Shown in pieces: positions 1 through 7,335 of a DNA stretch of 23,019 nucleotides. Under the pieces are notes generated by a model. That model did no database searches. It was not told where the DNA came from and saw only the letters and a list, made by a program, of their open reading frames with translations. The translations under genes and the position numbers were made by a program. Each line of letters starts with the position of its first letter. Position 1 is the first letter of the stretch. The stretch lies in NCBI GenBank assembly GCA_023460175.1, contig JAEWRC010000050.1:1-23019 (forward strand), read 5' to 3'. The DNA is from Actinomycetes bacterium (GTDB lineage: Bacteria; Actinomycetota; Actinomycetes; Mycobacteriales; Mycobacteriaceae).

Positions 1-244
1 CGGCGTCCGGGCAGTCCGCCGGGGGCGCATCGGCGCCCAGCAGTGTGCGCAGCCGCGCCCGGTTGTAGAGGGTGACCTCGCCGACGGCCGTGAACCGTCC
101 CACGCGGTGCGGCCCGGTGGCCGCGCCCGGCTCGTCGAGCAGGCCCAGTCCGTGGTCGCCGGCCGCGGTGACCGCCGCGGCGCCCACCGCCCGCAGCTGG
201 TCGGCCGGATCCGCGGTCGTCAGGAATGCGCACCATCGAGACAT
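1..244 (-). CDS. Uncharacterised protein, N-terminal fragment (runs off window)
   Basis: The frame is open from an ATG at 244 to the window edge (81 codons). A GGAGAAAC Shine-Dalgarno stretch lies just upstream of the ATG. The protein begins MSRWCAFLTTADP, and around residues 47-67 carries GRFTAVGEVTLYNRARLRTL. That stretch faintly resembles the N-terminal glutaminase-like part of asparagine-synthase-family proteins, where a 'GE(I/V)..Y(N)' strand is followed by 'L...LG'. There is no Cys at position 2, so a working class-II glutaminase is unlikely. It starts 8 bases after the stop of the Gly-rich membrane protein gene and is the last visible gene of the four-gene minus-strand operon. The family is not recognised with confidence. 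The reading frame itself is well supported by the ribosome binding site, the spacing and the high-GC codon use. Confidence 0.6.
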   Translation of the reverse strand, partial: MSRWCAFLTTADPADQLRAVGAAAVTAAGDHGLGLLDEPGAATGPHRVGRFTAVGEVTLYNRARLRTLLGADAPPADCPDA

Positions 245-252
245 GTTTCTCC

Positions 253-762
253 TCAGCCGAAGTCGCCGCCGCCGTCGTCGCCCGGGCCACCCCAGTCCCC
301 GTAGTCGCCGGAGCCGCCGTCGCCGCCCGCGTCCGCCGTCGCCTCGTCGCGCAGGGCCTGCTCCTCCTGCGGGGTCAGCGATTCCGGCGGCAGGACCAGG
401 CCGCCCACCACGACCGCGCCGGTGACCGCCGCCAGGATCCCGCCGAGGCGACCGCCGAAGGACGACCGGTTGACGGTCAGGGTGCCGTCGCGCCACAGGG
501 TGCGACCGAACCCGGCTTCGCGCCCGTAGGCCACCGAGCCGTCGGAGAAGGTGCGCTTGATCAGTTTGTCGCCCAGCGGTTCGTCAACCCCGCTGCGGCC
601 CTGATCATCTCGCCACGGTACGGCGCCGCCGGGGGTGCGGGTACGCCACTCCTGACGGCCGTCGGAGTAGCGTCGGTGCACGGTACCGCCGGCCAGCAAT
701 TCGTCGGCGTAGCCGATCTCGCGGGCGTCCTTGCCACGTTCGGGCACTGTCGGCTCCTTCAT
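253..762 (-). CDS. Small membrane protein with Gly/Asp-rich C-terminal tail, unknown function
   Basis: The product is 169 aa. The ATG at 762 overlaps the stop of the upstream gene (ATGA), which decides the start; longer readings would run through that gene. The soluble N-terminal half holds two similar beta-rich blocks built on a charged 'R.(Y/F)SDG....(W/Y).R' pattern (about residues 30-42 and 70-82), which looks like a short internal repeat. One hydrophobic segment spans about residues 105-124 (LGGILAAVTGAVVVGGLVLP). The tail (about 145-169) is almost only Gly, Asp, Ser, Tyr and Trp and ends in GGGDFG. The predicted topology is a single-pass protein with a flexible acidic tail. I do not recognise a family. 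The operon position suggests it acts with the two TOPRIM-like paralogues upstream. Confidence 0.75.
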   Translation of the reverse strand: MKEPTVPERGKDAREIGYADELLAGGTVHRRYSDGRQEWRTRTPGGAVPWRDDQGRSGVDEPLGDKLIKRTFSDGSVAYGREAGFGRTLWRDGTLTVNRSSFGGRLGGILAAVTGAVVVGGLVLPPESLTPQEEQALRDEATADAGGDGGSGDYGDWGGPGDDGGGDFG

Positions 763-1562
763 CCGGTGGGCCAGGTCAGAAAGCCCGCGTGCCGGGCGCG
801 TTGCAGATCGACGAGTCCGGTGCTGGGCCGGGCCACGCCCCGCACCAGCCGGTGCACGCTGCGCAGCAACACCGCCGGGGACACGGCTTCCACCTCGACG
901 GTCCGACCTCGCCGCAGCCAGGCCTGCTCCTTCGGGTCGGCCGTCGCGGCGTACCCGGCCGGGCCCCGCAGATGCGGTAGGTGCAGCGGCCAGACCTGCG
1001 CCGGCCGCAGGCCGATCGGGACCACCCTGGCGGTGTCCGGAATGTCGGTGAGCCGGGGCAGTTCTCCCGGCAACGCCAGTCCGGCGACGCCGGCATCGTG
1101 CAGGACGTAGACGGTGGCCGCACCGGCCTGCCGCAACATCCGGGTCAGGCCGGGATCGGCGGGCAGTTCGGCCGCGCTGAGCACGGGGCACGCCGATTCC
1201 ATCGGGATCCCATTGGCGCGCAACATCTCCGCGACCGTGTGGGACTGGCATATCAGCAGCCGGGGTAGGCCGTAGTCGAACAGGTCCGGCTCGGGAGTGT
1301 GCTTGCCGAGGGGCCGGGCCGTCGGGGCGGCCGGGGCAAGCAGGCCGTCGATGGGTCCATGGCGGTGCACGGCGTCCTGGAAGACCTCCGGGGACAGCAG
1401 CGTTGGCGGGGAGTACCCGATCCGGCGGGGCAGTCGGTGCGCCGGCAGCAGGCCGCGGCACATCTCGTAGAACAACTGTCGCTCGGTGAAGCGCAACCGG
1501 CCCGGGGCGCCCGCGCGGCGGATCGCACCGTGCAGCAGGCGGTCGGCAAGTAGGCGTCTCAT
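759..1562 (-). CDS. Uncharacterised protein, possible degenerate TopoVI-A/Spo11-like TOPRIM domain
   Basis: The product is 267 aa. The ATG at 1562 overlaps the upstream gene's stop (ATGA), and the 3' end overlaps the next gene in the same way. Residues 24-40 (RFTERQLFYEMCRGLLP) resemble the winged-helix 'RxxFY' region of topoisomerase VI subunit A/Spo11. Residues 101-120 (LLICQSHTVAEMLRANGI) and 151-164 (VYVLHDAGVAGLAL) have the beta-alpha-beta spacing of a TOPRIM fold, followed by IGLRPAQVWPLHLP (183-196), like the 'WLGV.PSD...Y.LP' stretch of TopoVI-A. The usual Glu is Gln/Ser and the DxD is DAG, so nuclease or topoisomerase activity is doubtful. The C-terminal half is paralogous to that of the upstream gene: both contain a VLHxA..GLAL stretch, an AV.P..LLR.V segment and an ending GFL(T/S)WP. 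The coding call is secure. The fold assignment is inference. Confidence 0.8.
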   Translation of the reverse strand: MRRLLADRLLHGAIRRAGAPGRLRFTERQLFYEMCRGLLPAHRLPRRIGYSPPTLLSPEVFQDAVHRHGPIDGLLAPAAPTARPLGKHTPEPDLFDYGLPRLLICQSHTVAEMLRANGIPMESACPVLSAAELPADPGLTRMLRQAGAATVYVLHDAGVAGLALPGELPRLTDIPDTARVVPIGLRPAQVWPLHLPHLRGPAGYAATADPKEQAWLRRGRTVEVEAVSPAVLLRSVHRLVRGVARPSTGLVDLQRARHAGFLTWPTG

Positions 1563-2575
1563 GCCGCCGGCCAGGACAGGAAGCCCACCCGACGGGCCTG
1601 GGCGCGTTCCGGGTCCCACTGCGCATCGATCCGCTCCACCGCGCGAGACACCGCGCGCAGTAGAGCCGCGGGCGGCATCGCCGCCACGGGCGACCACCAG
1701 CCGGCGGCCAGCCACCGGACCTCGCGCTCCGACACCGGTTCGCCGGCCAGGAAAGCCCGGTCGGCCCGGCGAGTGGGCCGCTCCCGCAACCGGATCGCGC
1801 GCTCGTTGTCCATCACCATCTTTAGGGCGATGCCCAGCACCCGCGCCCGCGGGCCGAACCACTGCCGCGCGTCGCGCGCCAGGGCCAGGCCCGGCAGGCT
1901 GGCGTTGTGCAGCACCAGCACCGGCAACCCGGCGGGCACCTGTCGGGGGTCTTCCAGCAACGCCATGTCGTAGGCCGCCGGTACACCGTTGGCGGCCAGG
2001 CAGGCCAGCACGCTGCGGTTCGGGCACACCAGCGCGTACCGGGGCGAGGCCGGCATCGGGATAGGCACCTGGTCCTCGTCGATCATCCCCGGGGGCCACT
2101 GCTGGTAGACCTTCTGCCAGGGTTCGAGCACGTCGGTGACCAGGCGTTCGGCGGTCAGCGGCATGCGGACGGTGGTCAACCGCCGCAGCACCGGGCGCGC
2201 CGCGAGGTTCAGCGCGATGCCGCCGACCAGCAACGCCACCCCGATGCCGATCACGGTCAGCACGGCCAGGCCGCTGACCAGCGCCAGGATGAACGTCCCC
2301 CAGAGGAGCACCCCACACCAGATGGTGAGTGCCCAGTTGGCGACCCGGTTCAGTTCGGGGAGCCTTCGGCGGGCCGCGGCGTAGCGGAACTGGGTCAGCG
2401 TGTAGCGCAGGTCGCGACCGTCACGGAGGCGGTCGCTGAGCGCACGCACCCGCAGGTCGTGTAGCCGCAGCGGGGCTTCGCGGGGTTCGAGGGCGAAGCG
2501 CTTCCTGCACCTGGCGCATCTGCCGTCGCCACGACTGCGATACAGCAGTTCGATGCTGCAGTGCGGGCAGATCAC
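1559..2575 (-). CDS. Zinc-ribbon, two-pass membrane protein of unknown function
   Basis: The product is 338 aa, starting at GTG 2575 with AGAAGGGA about 7 bases upstream. It is the first gene of the minus-strand operon. Residues 3-23 form a zinc ribbon (CPHC ... CARC; Cys3, 6, 20, 23). Two hydrophobic helices lie at about 79-101 and 103-124, joined by a tight turn. The cytoplasmic C-terminal part (about 175-338) is paralogous to the downstream gene: RYALVCPNRSVLACLAANGV (179-198), VLVLHNASLPGLAL (219-232), MPPAALLRAVSRAVERI (300-316) and VGFLSWPAA at the end. In a TOPRIM reading the acidic DxD position is NAS, more eroded than in the paralogue. The zinc ribbon plus membrane hairpin suggests a membrane-anchored platform for the soluble paralogue. 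No family name is known to me, and the function is unassigned. Confidence 0.8.
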   Translation of the reverse strand: MICPHCSIELLYRSRGDGRCARCRKRFALEPREAPLRLHDLRVRALSDRLRDGRDLRYTLTQFRYAAARRRLPELNRVANWALTIWCGVLLWGTFILALVSGLAVLTVIGIGVALLVGGIALNLAARPVLRRLTTVRMPLTAERLVTDVLEPWQKVYQQWPPGMIDEDQVPIPMPASPRYALVCPNRSVLACLAANGVPAAYDMALLEDPRQVPAGLPVLVLHNASLPGLALARDARQWFGPRARVLGIALKMVMDNERAIRLRERPTRRADRAFLAGEPVSEREVRWLAAGWWSPVAAMPPAALLRAVSRAVERIDAQWDPERAQARRVGFLSWPAA

Positions 2576-2667
2576 GGAGCGTCCCTTCTGCGACCCCCGC
2601 GATTGCGCCTGCGGTAGCTGTCATACCCCGGTTTTCATGATCAGCCGTTCTCTACAATTATCACGAC

Positions 2668-2682
2668 CGCGGGCCGGCCGCG
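2668..2682 (-). terminator. GC-rich hairpin after the first P450 gene
   Basis: A perfect 5-bp stem, CGCGG, with a 5-base loop and CCGCG sits 22 bases past the P450 stop on the minus strand. It lies in the 128-base gap before the zinc-ribbon gene. There is no U-tract, which is common in mycobacteria, so this is only a weak terminator candidate. The rest of the gap (2576-2667) is relatively AT-rich on the minus strand (GATAATTGTAGAG, GGTATGACAG) and probably holds the promoter of the four-gene operon. Confidence 0.3.
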
Positions 2683-2703
2683 AGATGGCCGGTGGTGGGC
2701 GGG

Positions 2704-3903
2704 TCAGACGCGGGCGGGCATGCTGTCCCAGCCGCGCACGGCCGACGACGAGGAGAACACCGCGTTGTCCAGGTCCACCTCCCAGTCGGGGAAGCGGTTC
2801 AGGATCTCGTCGAGGGCGACTCGGCCTTCGATGCGCGCCAGCGCGTTGCCGAGGCAGTAGTGGGCGCCGACCCCGAAGGTGATGTGCTGCTTTCCCTTTC
2901 GGGTGATATCGAAGTTCTCGGCGTTGTCGCCGAAGCGGCGCTCGTCGCGGTTGGCGGCACCGATCAGGGTGAGGATGGCGCTGCCCTGGGGGACCACCTG
3001 GCCGTGGATCTCGACGTCTTGGGTCACGTAGCGCGCGGCCTGCAGCGCCGGCGGTTCGTAGCGCAGGATCTCTTCGATGGCGCTGCCCAGCAGCGAGCGG
3101 TCGGCGGCCAGCAGGCGGCGCTGATCGGAATACTCCGACAGCAGCTTTCCGGTCCAGCCGATCAGCCGGGTGGTGGTCTCCGCCCCCGCCACGGCCACCA
3201 CGTTCATGAACATCAGCAACTCGTCGCGGCGCAGCCGGCGCACCACCCCGGTCTCGTCCTCGAACTCGGCCTCGAGCAATTCCGAGGTCAGGTCGTCCGA
3301 CGGGTTGGTGGCGCGCCAGTCGATGAAGTCGGCGAACACCTCCCCGTTGGTTATGGCGCCGTCGGGATTGTCGGTCATCTGGCCGCCGCGTTCGGTCCGG
3401 ACGTGGCGGTCGCCGTCCTCCTGCACCCGCTGCTGGAAGTGCTCCGGGATGCCGAACAGCATGCTGACCACGCGCAGCGGCATGATCGCGCCCAGGTGTT
3501 TGACGAAGTCGAAGGTGTCACCGTCGACCTGGTCCAGACAGCGAATGGTGAACTCGCGGATCATCGGCTCCAGCGCGTTGATCTTCTTCGGCGTGAAGGC
3601 GCGCGAGAGCAGGTTGCGGTGGATGTCGTGGATCGGCGGATCCTCGAAGATCAGTACCCCGGGCGGGATCTCCATGCCGGACTTGAGGATCTCCAGCACG
3701 ACGCCGCGCGCGGAACTGAACGTGCGGTAGTCCACCAGGGTCCGGTTGACGTCCTCGAAGCGGCTGACGGCGTAGAAGTCGTGCGGCTCGTTGTAGTACA
3801 GCGGCGCCTGATCGCGGAACCGCTTGAACATCGGGTAGGGATCCGCGTTGAGCGCGACATCCCACGGGTCGTAATACAGGTCGCGTGCCGTACTCGTCGT
3901 CAT
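2704..3903 (-). CDS. Cytochrome P450 (first of two close paralogues)
   Basis: This is a 399-aa bacterial class I P450, a haem monooxygenase that needs ferredoxin and reductase partners not encoded here. It has the I-helix oxygen-binding motif AGAETT (about 239-244), the K-helix ExxR (Glu278-Arg281, EILR) and the haem loop FGVGAHYCLG with ligand Cys350. The start at ATG 3903 gives MTTSTARDLYYDPWD. Longer upstream reading is only open sequence through the promoter and the divergent TetR gene. No strong Shine-Dalgarno is visible. The sequence closely follows the P450 at 8419-9618, sharing DLYYDP, APLYYNE, an LGAIMP(L/M)R stretch and other motifs at equal length. It is divergent from a TetR gene and probably repressed by it through the operator in its promoter. 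The substrate is unknown; a hydrophobic terpenoid, steroid or fatty compound is likely from context. Confidence 0.93.
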   Translation of the reverse strand: MTTSTARDLYYDPWDVALNADPYPMFKRFRDQAPLYYNEPHDFYAVSRFEDVNRTLVDYRTFSSARGVVLEILKSGMEIPPGVLIFEDPPIHDIHRNLLSRAFTPKKINALEPMIREFTIRCLDQVDGDTFDFVKHLGAIMPLRVVSMLFGIPEHFQQRVQEDGDRHVRTERGGQMTDNPDGAITNGEVFADFIDWRATNPSDDLTSELLEAEFEDETGVVRRLRRDELLMFMNVVAVAGAETTTRLIGWTGKLLSEYSDQRRLLAADRSLLGSAIEEILRYEPPALQAARYVTQDVEIHGQVVPQGSAILTLIGAANRDERRFGDNAENFDITRKGKQHITFGVGAHYCLGNALARIEGRVALDEILNRFPDWEVDLDNAVFSSSSAVRGWDSMPARV

Positions 3904-3973
3904 TACCGTCGACCGCCAATCACAGTGTCTCGAGGGGCGCTTTTCGATGGGCTGTGGCGCAGCGCACACGAGT

Positions 3974-4001
3974 AATATACAGAACTGTATCCTACATACA
4001 A
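3974..4001 (-). promoter_or_regulatory. P450 promoter with overlapping palindromic operator
   Basis: On the minus strand a -35-like TTGTAT (4001-3996) and a -10 TATATT (3979-3974) are separated by 16 bases. Between and over them lies a perfect inverted repeat ATACAG-AA-CTGTAT (3977-3990). A second, overlapping repeat TGTAT-CCTAC-ATACA (3986-4000) shares its right arm. Such a double palindrome is typical of a TetR-family operator, and the divergent TetR gene at 4066 is the obvious candidate. Binding here would block the P450 promoter and could also control the regulator's own transcription. The predicted start of transcription is near 3967. Confidence 0.65.
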
Positions 4002-4065
4002 GGTTGGATTTGGGCGAGCGTGGCGTGCTGTCCTGTGGCGGTGACGGGCCTGGGAGGATGGGCGC

Positions 4066-4665
4066 GTGGCTGAACGGTGGACGCGGGAACGGCGGGTCGA
4101 ACACACGCGGAACCTGCTGCTGGACGCGGCCGAGGAGGTCGTCGCCCGACAGGGCCTGGCCGGGGCGTCGCTGGAACTGATCGCCGACGCGGCCGGCTAC
4201 ACCCGCGGGGCGATCTACTCCCATTTCGGCACCAAGGAAGCGCTGTTCCTGGCGGTGATGGAGCGTCAGCTGCAGCGGTTCCTCGACGGATTCACCGACA
4301 TCGTCGAGTCGTTCCATTCGTTGGGCGACCTGGACGTCGAGAAGCTGGCCCGCCGCTGGCAGGAGCTGAGCATCGGCGCGGCGCAGCGGGCCGCGCTGGG
4401 CTACGAGTTCACGCTATTCCTGCTGCGCAATCCGGAGGCGCGGGCGGCGCTCGCCGAGCGTCGGCAGGAGACCATCCGCTCCCTGGCGCACTACATCGAC
4501 GCGCATCTGGAGAAGGTCGGCGGCCGGTCGCGGGTGCCCACGGAGGTCCTGGCCAAGCTGCTGATCGCCACCAACGAGGGCGTCACCCTCGGCAGCCATC
4601 TCGACGACGAGGACCTCTATCGCCCGTTCATGGAGATGGTCATGAGCCAGATCGAGCCGGCCTGA
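4066..4665 (+). CDS. TetR/AcrR-family transcriptional regulator
   Basis: The product is 199 aa from GTG 4066, with GGGAGG at 4052-4057, eight bases upstream. The N-terminal TetR helix-turn-helix is clear at about residues 12-60, including SLELIADAAGYTRGAIYSHF followed by GTKEALF. The rest is the usual all-helical ligand-binding and dimerisation domain. Its length is normal for the family. It is divergent from the first P450 with a 162-base shared control region containing two overlapping palindromes, so it most likely represses that P450 and itself until a ligand, possibly the P450 substrate or a product, releases it. The gene ends convergent with the acyltransferase gene. Confidence 0.92.
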   Translation: MAERWTRERRVEHTRNLLLDAAEEVVARQGLAGASLELIADAAGYTRGAIYSHFGTKEALFLAVMERQLQRFLDGFTDIVESFHSLGDLDVEKLARRWQELSIGAAQRAALGYEFTLFLLRNPEARAALAERRQETIRSLAHYIDAHLEKVGGRSRVPTEVLAKLLIATNEGVTLGSHLDDEDLYRPFMEMVMSQIEPA

Positions 4666-4678
4666 GCGAGCCTCAGGC
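4660..4678 (+). terminator. Hairpin at the TetR stop codon, possible terminator
   Basis: GCCTGAG-CGAGC-CTCAGGC gives a 7-bp perfect stem with a 5-base loop and includes the TGA stop at 4663-4665. There is no T-tract. A second, looser inverted repeat (CCAGGG 4702-4707 with CCCTGG 4731-4736) lies in the same 115-base gap between convergent genes. The 10-mer GCCTCAGGCG is repeated at 4670-4679 and 4778-4787, at the two gene ends. Confidence 0.35.
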
Positions 4679-4780
4679 GCCGCGGGGCCGCGAAAATGCT
4701 GCCAGGGTCGTGAGCAGCGCCGGGCAACAGCCCTGGAGGCAATCTCGCGCGCACAGGCTGGTCTCGGCGCAAAGGCAGCC

Positions 4781-6088
4781 TCAGGCGGGATCCTTGACCC
4801 GGCTGCGCGGCCGGATCGCCACCAGGACCAGCCCGCCGAGGAACAGCGCGGCGGTGAGGACGGGGAATTCGCCGTCGGGCGCGAAGCCGCCGGCGGCCAG
4901 CCGGCCCAGCGCGACGGCCGCGGCCGCCGTCCCCAGGTAGAGCCCGATGGTCGCGACGGACTCCGGGATCGGCACCCCGAAGCTCGGGACCGGCGCGGCG
5001 AAAATGGCCCGGCCCCACCACAGCAGCACCAGCAGCGCCACCGTGACGACCGCGAGGATCAGCTCCCACTCGAGCCGGGCCAGCCACCACGCGCCGGAAC
5101 CGGTCGGCGGCTGGGGCAGCAACCCGGTGGGGTAGCCGACCAGCGTGACGATCACCACCGGCAGCATGTGCCAGAGGTACAGCGCCATCACGTTGTTGTT
5201 GGCCACCCCGATGATCTTCGGCCACCGCCCGCGCCGCAGGAAGCGGTTGACGGGACCGGTGATCGCCAGCAGCACACCGATCTGCACGGCGGCCAGCGCC
5301 AACAGCGCTACCGACGGCGGGGCGCTGTTCTCCACCCGCACCCCGGGGACGCCGATCATGGCGACCGGATACGGGCCCCAGGTCACCAGCATCGGCAGCG
5401 CCACCGCCGCGACGGCGGCCATCCCCAACAGCAGCCTGCGCCGCAAAAGTCCGTCACGCCAGGCGATCCCGAGCTGATAGATCGCGGCCCAGCAGAAGAA
5501 GTAGTTGAGCATCCGGATCTCGGGCACCTCGGTGGCGATGCCGATCACGTCGACGACGACCACCGCACCGGCCAGCACCGCCGGTACGGCCAACCCCCAG
5601 CGGCGGTGCGCGGCGACCGCCACCGGCGTCAGGGCCACCACCATCAGGTAGACGGCCAGGAACCACAGGTGCATCGCGACGGCCCAGCCGCCGAGGGCCA
5701 GCACCGATCCGCTGATCCCCGCGGCGAACAACACGGCCATCACGATGAACACCAGGACCACGTAGGCGGCCGTGGGACCGAGCACCCGGCTCACCCGGCG
5801 GCGCAACCACTCCTGCCGGGTCGCGGTGCTCTCGGCCTCGAACCGTGCCCACGACACCGCGCTCGCGTACCCGGCGACCGCGAAGAAGACCGGGACCACC
5901 TGGAAGAACCAGGTGAGCCATTGCGTCCAGGGCATCAGCACCAGCGGGTTGTCCCGGCCGAACGTTCCGTCGTCGTAGGTCATGACCGAGAGCAGCCAGT
6001 GGCCGATGACCACCAGGATCACTGCCGCGCTGCGGTACAGATCCAGCGCGAGTTCGCGGGTCGGACCAGTGGTGGCGGCGTCGTTCAT
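4781..6088 (-). CDS. Acyltransferase family 3 integral membrane protein
   Basis: The product is 435 aa with about ten hydrophobic helices through its whole length. ATG 6088 is chosen because AGAGGA lies five bases upstream (6094-6099) and the next residues, after a short polar start, are TRELALDLYRSAAVILVVIG. That is the typical first helix of the Acyl_transf_3 family (Arg...Asp..R, then a His after the helix: IGHW). Other family-like features are an FFAVAGYASA helix and NNNVMALYLWHML. These proteins transfer acetyl or acyl groups to sugars, lipids or antibiotics at the membrane; the acceptor here cannot be told. The gene is divergent from the LLM oxidoreductase. The 244-base gap carries two copies of the window-wide 14-bp motif, suggesting control with the other catabolic genes. 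Confidence 0.85.
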   Translation of the reverse strand: MNDAATTGPTRELALDLYRSAAVILVVIGHWLLSVMTYDDGTFGRDNPLVLMPWTQWLTWFFQVVPVFFAVAGYASAVSWARFEAESTATRQEWLRRRVSRVLGPTAAYVVLVFIVMAVLFAAGISGSVLALGGWAVAMHLWFLAVYLMVVALTPVAVAAHRRWGLAVPAVLAGAVVVVDVIGIATEVPEIRMLNYFFCWAAIYQLGIAWRDGLLRRRLLLGMAAVAAVALPMLVTWGPYPVAMIGVPGVRVENSAPPSVALLALAAVQIGVLLAITGPVNRFLRRGRWPKIIGVANNNVMALYLWHMLPVVIVTLVGYPTGLLPQPPTGSGAWWLARLEWELILAVVTVALLVLLWWGRAIFAAPVPSFGVPIPESVATIGLYLGTAAAAVALGRLAAGGFAPDGEFPVLTAALFLGGLVLVAIRPRSRVKDPA

Positions 6089-6220
6089 GCGCGTCCTCTT
6101 CGGCAAGTGTTGGGCCCGGTCCTGTCCGAAGGCGCCGGGTACCGTCGTCCGCACGCTACCCGGCGACGGGCGCCGCCGCGTTCGACACCGCTCGCGGGAG
6201 CGTCGCAGTCCGCCTCGGGC

Positions 6221-6234
6221 ACCTAATATTTGCT
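6221..6234 (-). promoter_or_regulatory. 14-bp motif site A (AGCAAATATTAGGT)
   Basis: A 14-bp match to the recurring motif AACARANNTTWGGK, read on the minus strand, in the control region of the acyltransferase gene. It differs from the consensus only at the second base (G for A). It lies about 133 bases upstream of the acyltransferase start and 98 bases upstream of the LLM start. Confidence 0.5.
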
Positions 6235-6285
6235 GCCGGTCAGGTGCTTTTCCCTGCAACTGAGATCCGAAATCGGGCCGTGAGA

Positions 6286-6299
6286 AACAAAAATTAGGT
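6286..6299 (+). promoter_or_regulatory. 14-bp motif site B (AACAAAAATTAGGT) at the LLM promoter
   Basis: A full match to the recurring motif, directly followed by TAGTAT (6300-6305), a good mycobacterial -10 (TANNNT). Transcription would then start near 6312, about 20 bases before the LLM start codon. A repressor on this site would cover the spacer of the promoter. I see no convincing -35 element. Confidence 0.55.
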
Positions 6300-6332
6300 T
6301 AGTATCGGTGCCCGTGACGGCGGCGAGTCTCG

Positions 6333-7310
6333 ATGCTCATCCTCAGGTTTGACATGCGGGCGCCGGGCGGCGCCGGGATCACCGACCTGTACTCGACCGC
6401 GTTGGACATGTGCGCCTGGGTGGAGACCCGCGGCGCGGTGCTGGCCGTGCTGTCCGAGCACCACGGCGCCGACGACGGCCACCTGCCCACACCGCTGCTG
6501 CTGGCTTCGGCGATCGCCGCGCGGACCACGCAGTTGGCCATTCTGCTCGCCGCGGTTCCGCTGCCGCTGTGGGACACCGTCCGGCTGGCCGAGGAGATGG
6601 CCGTCCTCGACATCCTCAGCCGCGGCCGGGTGTCCTACGCGTTGGGCGTCGGGCACCGCGCCGAGGAGTACGACCTGTTCGGGCTCGACTATCGGCGACG
6701 CGGGGTGGTCGCCGACGCCGAGTTGCCGGTGCTGTTGGGACTGCTGCGCGGCGAGAGCGTCGAGCACGGCGGCCGCAGCATCCGCGTGACGCCGCGGTGC
6801 ACGACGCCGGGCGGTCCGCACGTGGTGATCGCCGGCGGCAGCCGCGCCGCCGCGCGCCGCGCGGCCCGCCACGGACTGGGCTTCATCTCCCAGGCCGCCG
6901 ACGACGGACTCGTCGAGTACTACGAATCCTGCTGCCGGGCAGCGGGAACCACCCCCGGTCCGGTGCAGCTTCCGGTGCCGGGCGCGCCGACCGCGGTCTT
7001 CGTCGCCGACGACGTGGACTCCGCGTGGCGCGAGATCGGCGAGTACCTGCTGCACGACGCGCGGGCGGCGGCGAGTTACCGGCCCGACGACGACACGGTG
7101 GCCAGCATCTCGCGGGCGAGCACCGTCGCCGAGTTGCGCGAGCCGGGCGGACCGTACCGGATCCTCACCGAACCCGAGGCGGTCGAGTACCTGCGCGCGG
7201 GCCGGCCCCTGCCGTTGCTCCCGCTGTGCGGGGGCATGCCGCCGGAGACCGCCTGGCCGTACCTGGAGCGCGCCGCGGCGGCGAGTGCGGCCGCCCGGCA
7301 AACCATCTGA
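6333..7310 (+). CDS. LLM-class (luciferase-like) flavin/F420 oxidoreductase
   Basis: The product is 325 aa from ATG 6333. The start region (MLILRFDMRAPG), VLSEHHGADDGHLPTPLLL (about 39-57), AAVPLPLWDTVRLAEEMAVL and the GRVSYALGVGHRAEEYDLFG stretch are the standard segments of the bacterial luciferase-like TIM-barrel family, in which mycobacteria use F420 or FMN. It is likely to oxidise or reduce a ketone, aldehyde or alcohol, or to act as a two-component monooxygenase; the sequence does not decide. It is followed 25 bases later by the DapB-like gene in the same direction, so the two form an operon whose promoter carries a 14-bp motif. The ribosome binding site is weak and the leader short. 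Confidence 0.88.
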   Translation: MLILRFDMRAPGGAGITDLYSTALDMCAWVETRGAVLAVLSEHHGADDGHLPTPLLLASAIAARTTQLAILLAAVPLPLWDTVRLAEEMAVLDILSRGRVSYALGVGHRAEEYDLFGLDYRRRGVVADAELPVLLGLLRGESVEHGGRSIRVTPRCTTPGGPHVVIAGGSRAAARRAARHGLGFISQAADDGLVEYYESCCRAAGTTPGPVQLPVPGAPTAVFVADDVDSAWREIGEYLLHDARAAASYRPDDDTVASISRASTVAELREPGGPYRILTEPEAVEYLRAGRPLPLLPLCGGMPPETAWPYLERAAAASAAARQTI

Positions 7311-7335
7311 CCGACACCATGATTGGAGAAATCAC

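Noticed and set aside
226..1110. Long open frames on the plus strand opposite the four-gene minus-strand operon
   Set aside because: Arg/Pro/Gly-rich shadow translations typical of high-GC DNA; the minus-strand frames have coherent domains, ribosome binding sites and ATGA overlaps.
1801..1835. TTTAGGG inside the zinc-ribbon gene as a further copy of the 14-bp motif
   Set aside because: The left half AACARA is absent and it lies in coding sequence.
3904..4317. In-frame upstream extension of the first P450
   Set aside because: It runs through the operator/promoter and across the TetR gene on the other strand; P450 homology starts at the DLYYDP region just after ATG 3903.
4670..4787. Direct repeat GCCTCAGGCG at both ends of the TetR/acyltransferase gap
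   Set aside because: Only ten bases, partly inside hairpin and coding sequence; no sign of a mobile element or target duplication.
6219..6247. Inverted repeat GCACCT ... AGGTGC with a 17-base spacer
   Set aside because: Short arms and a long spacer; it overlaps motif site A, which explains the left arm better. Chance is likely.
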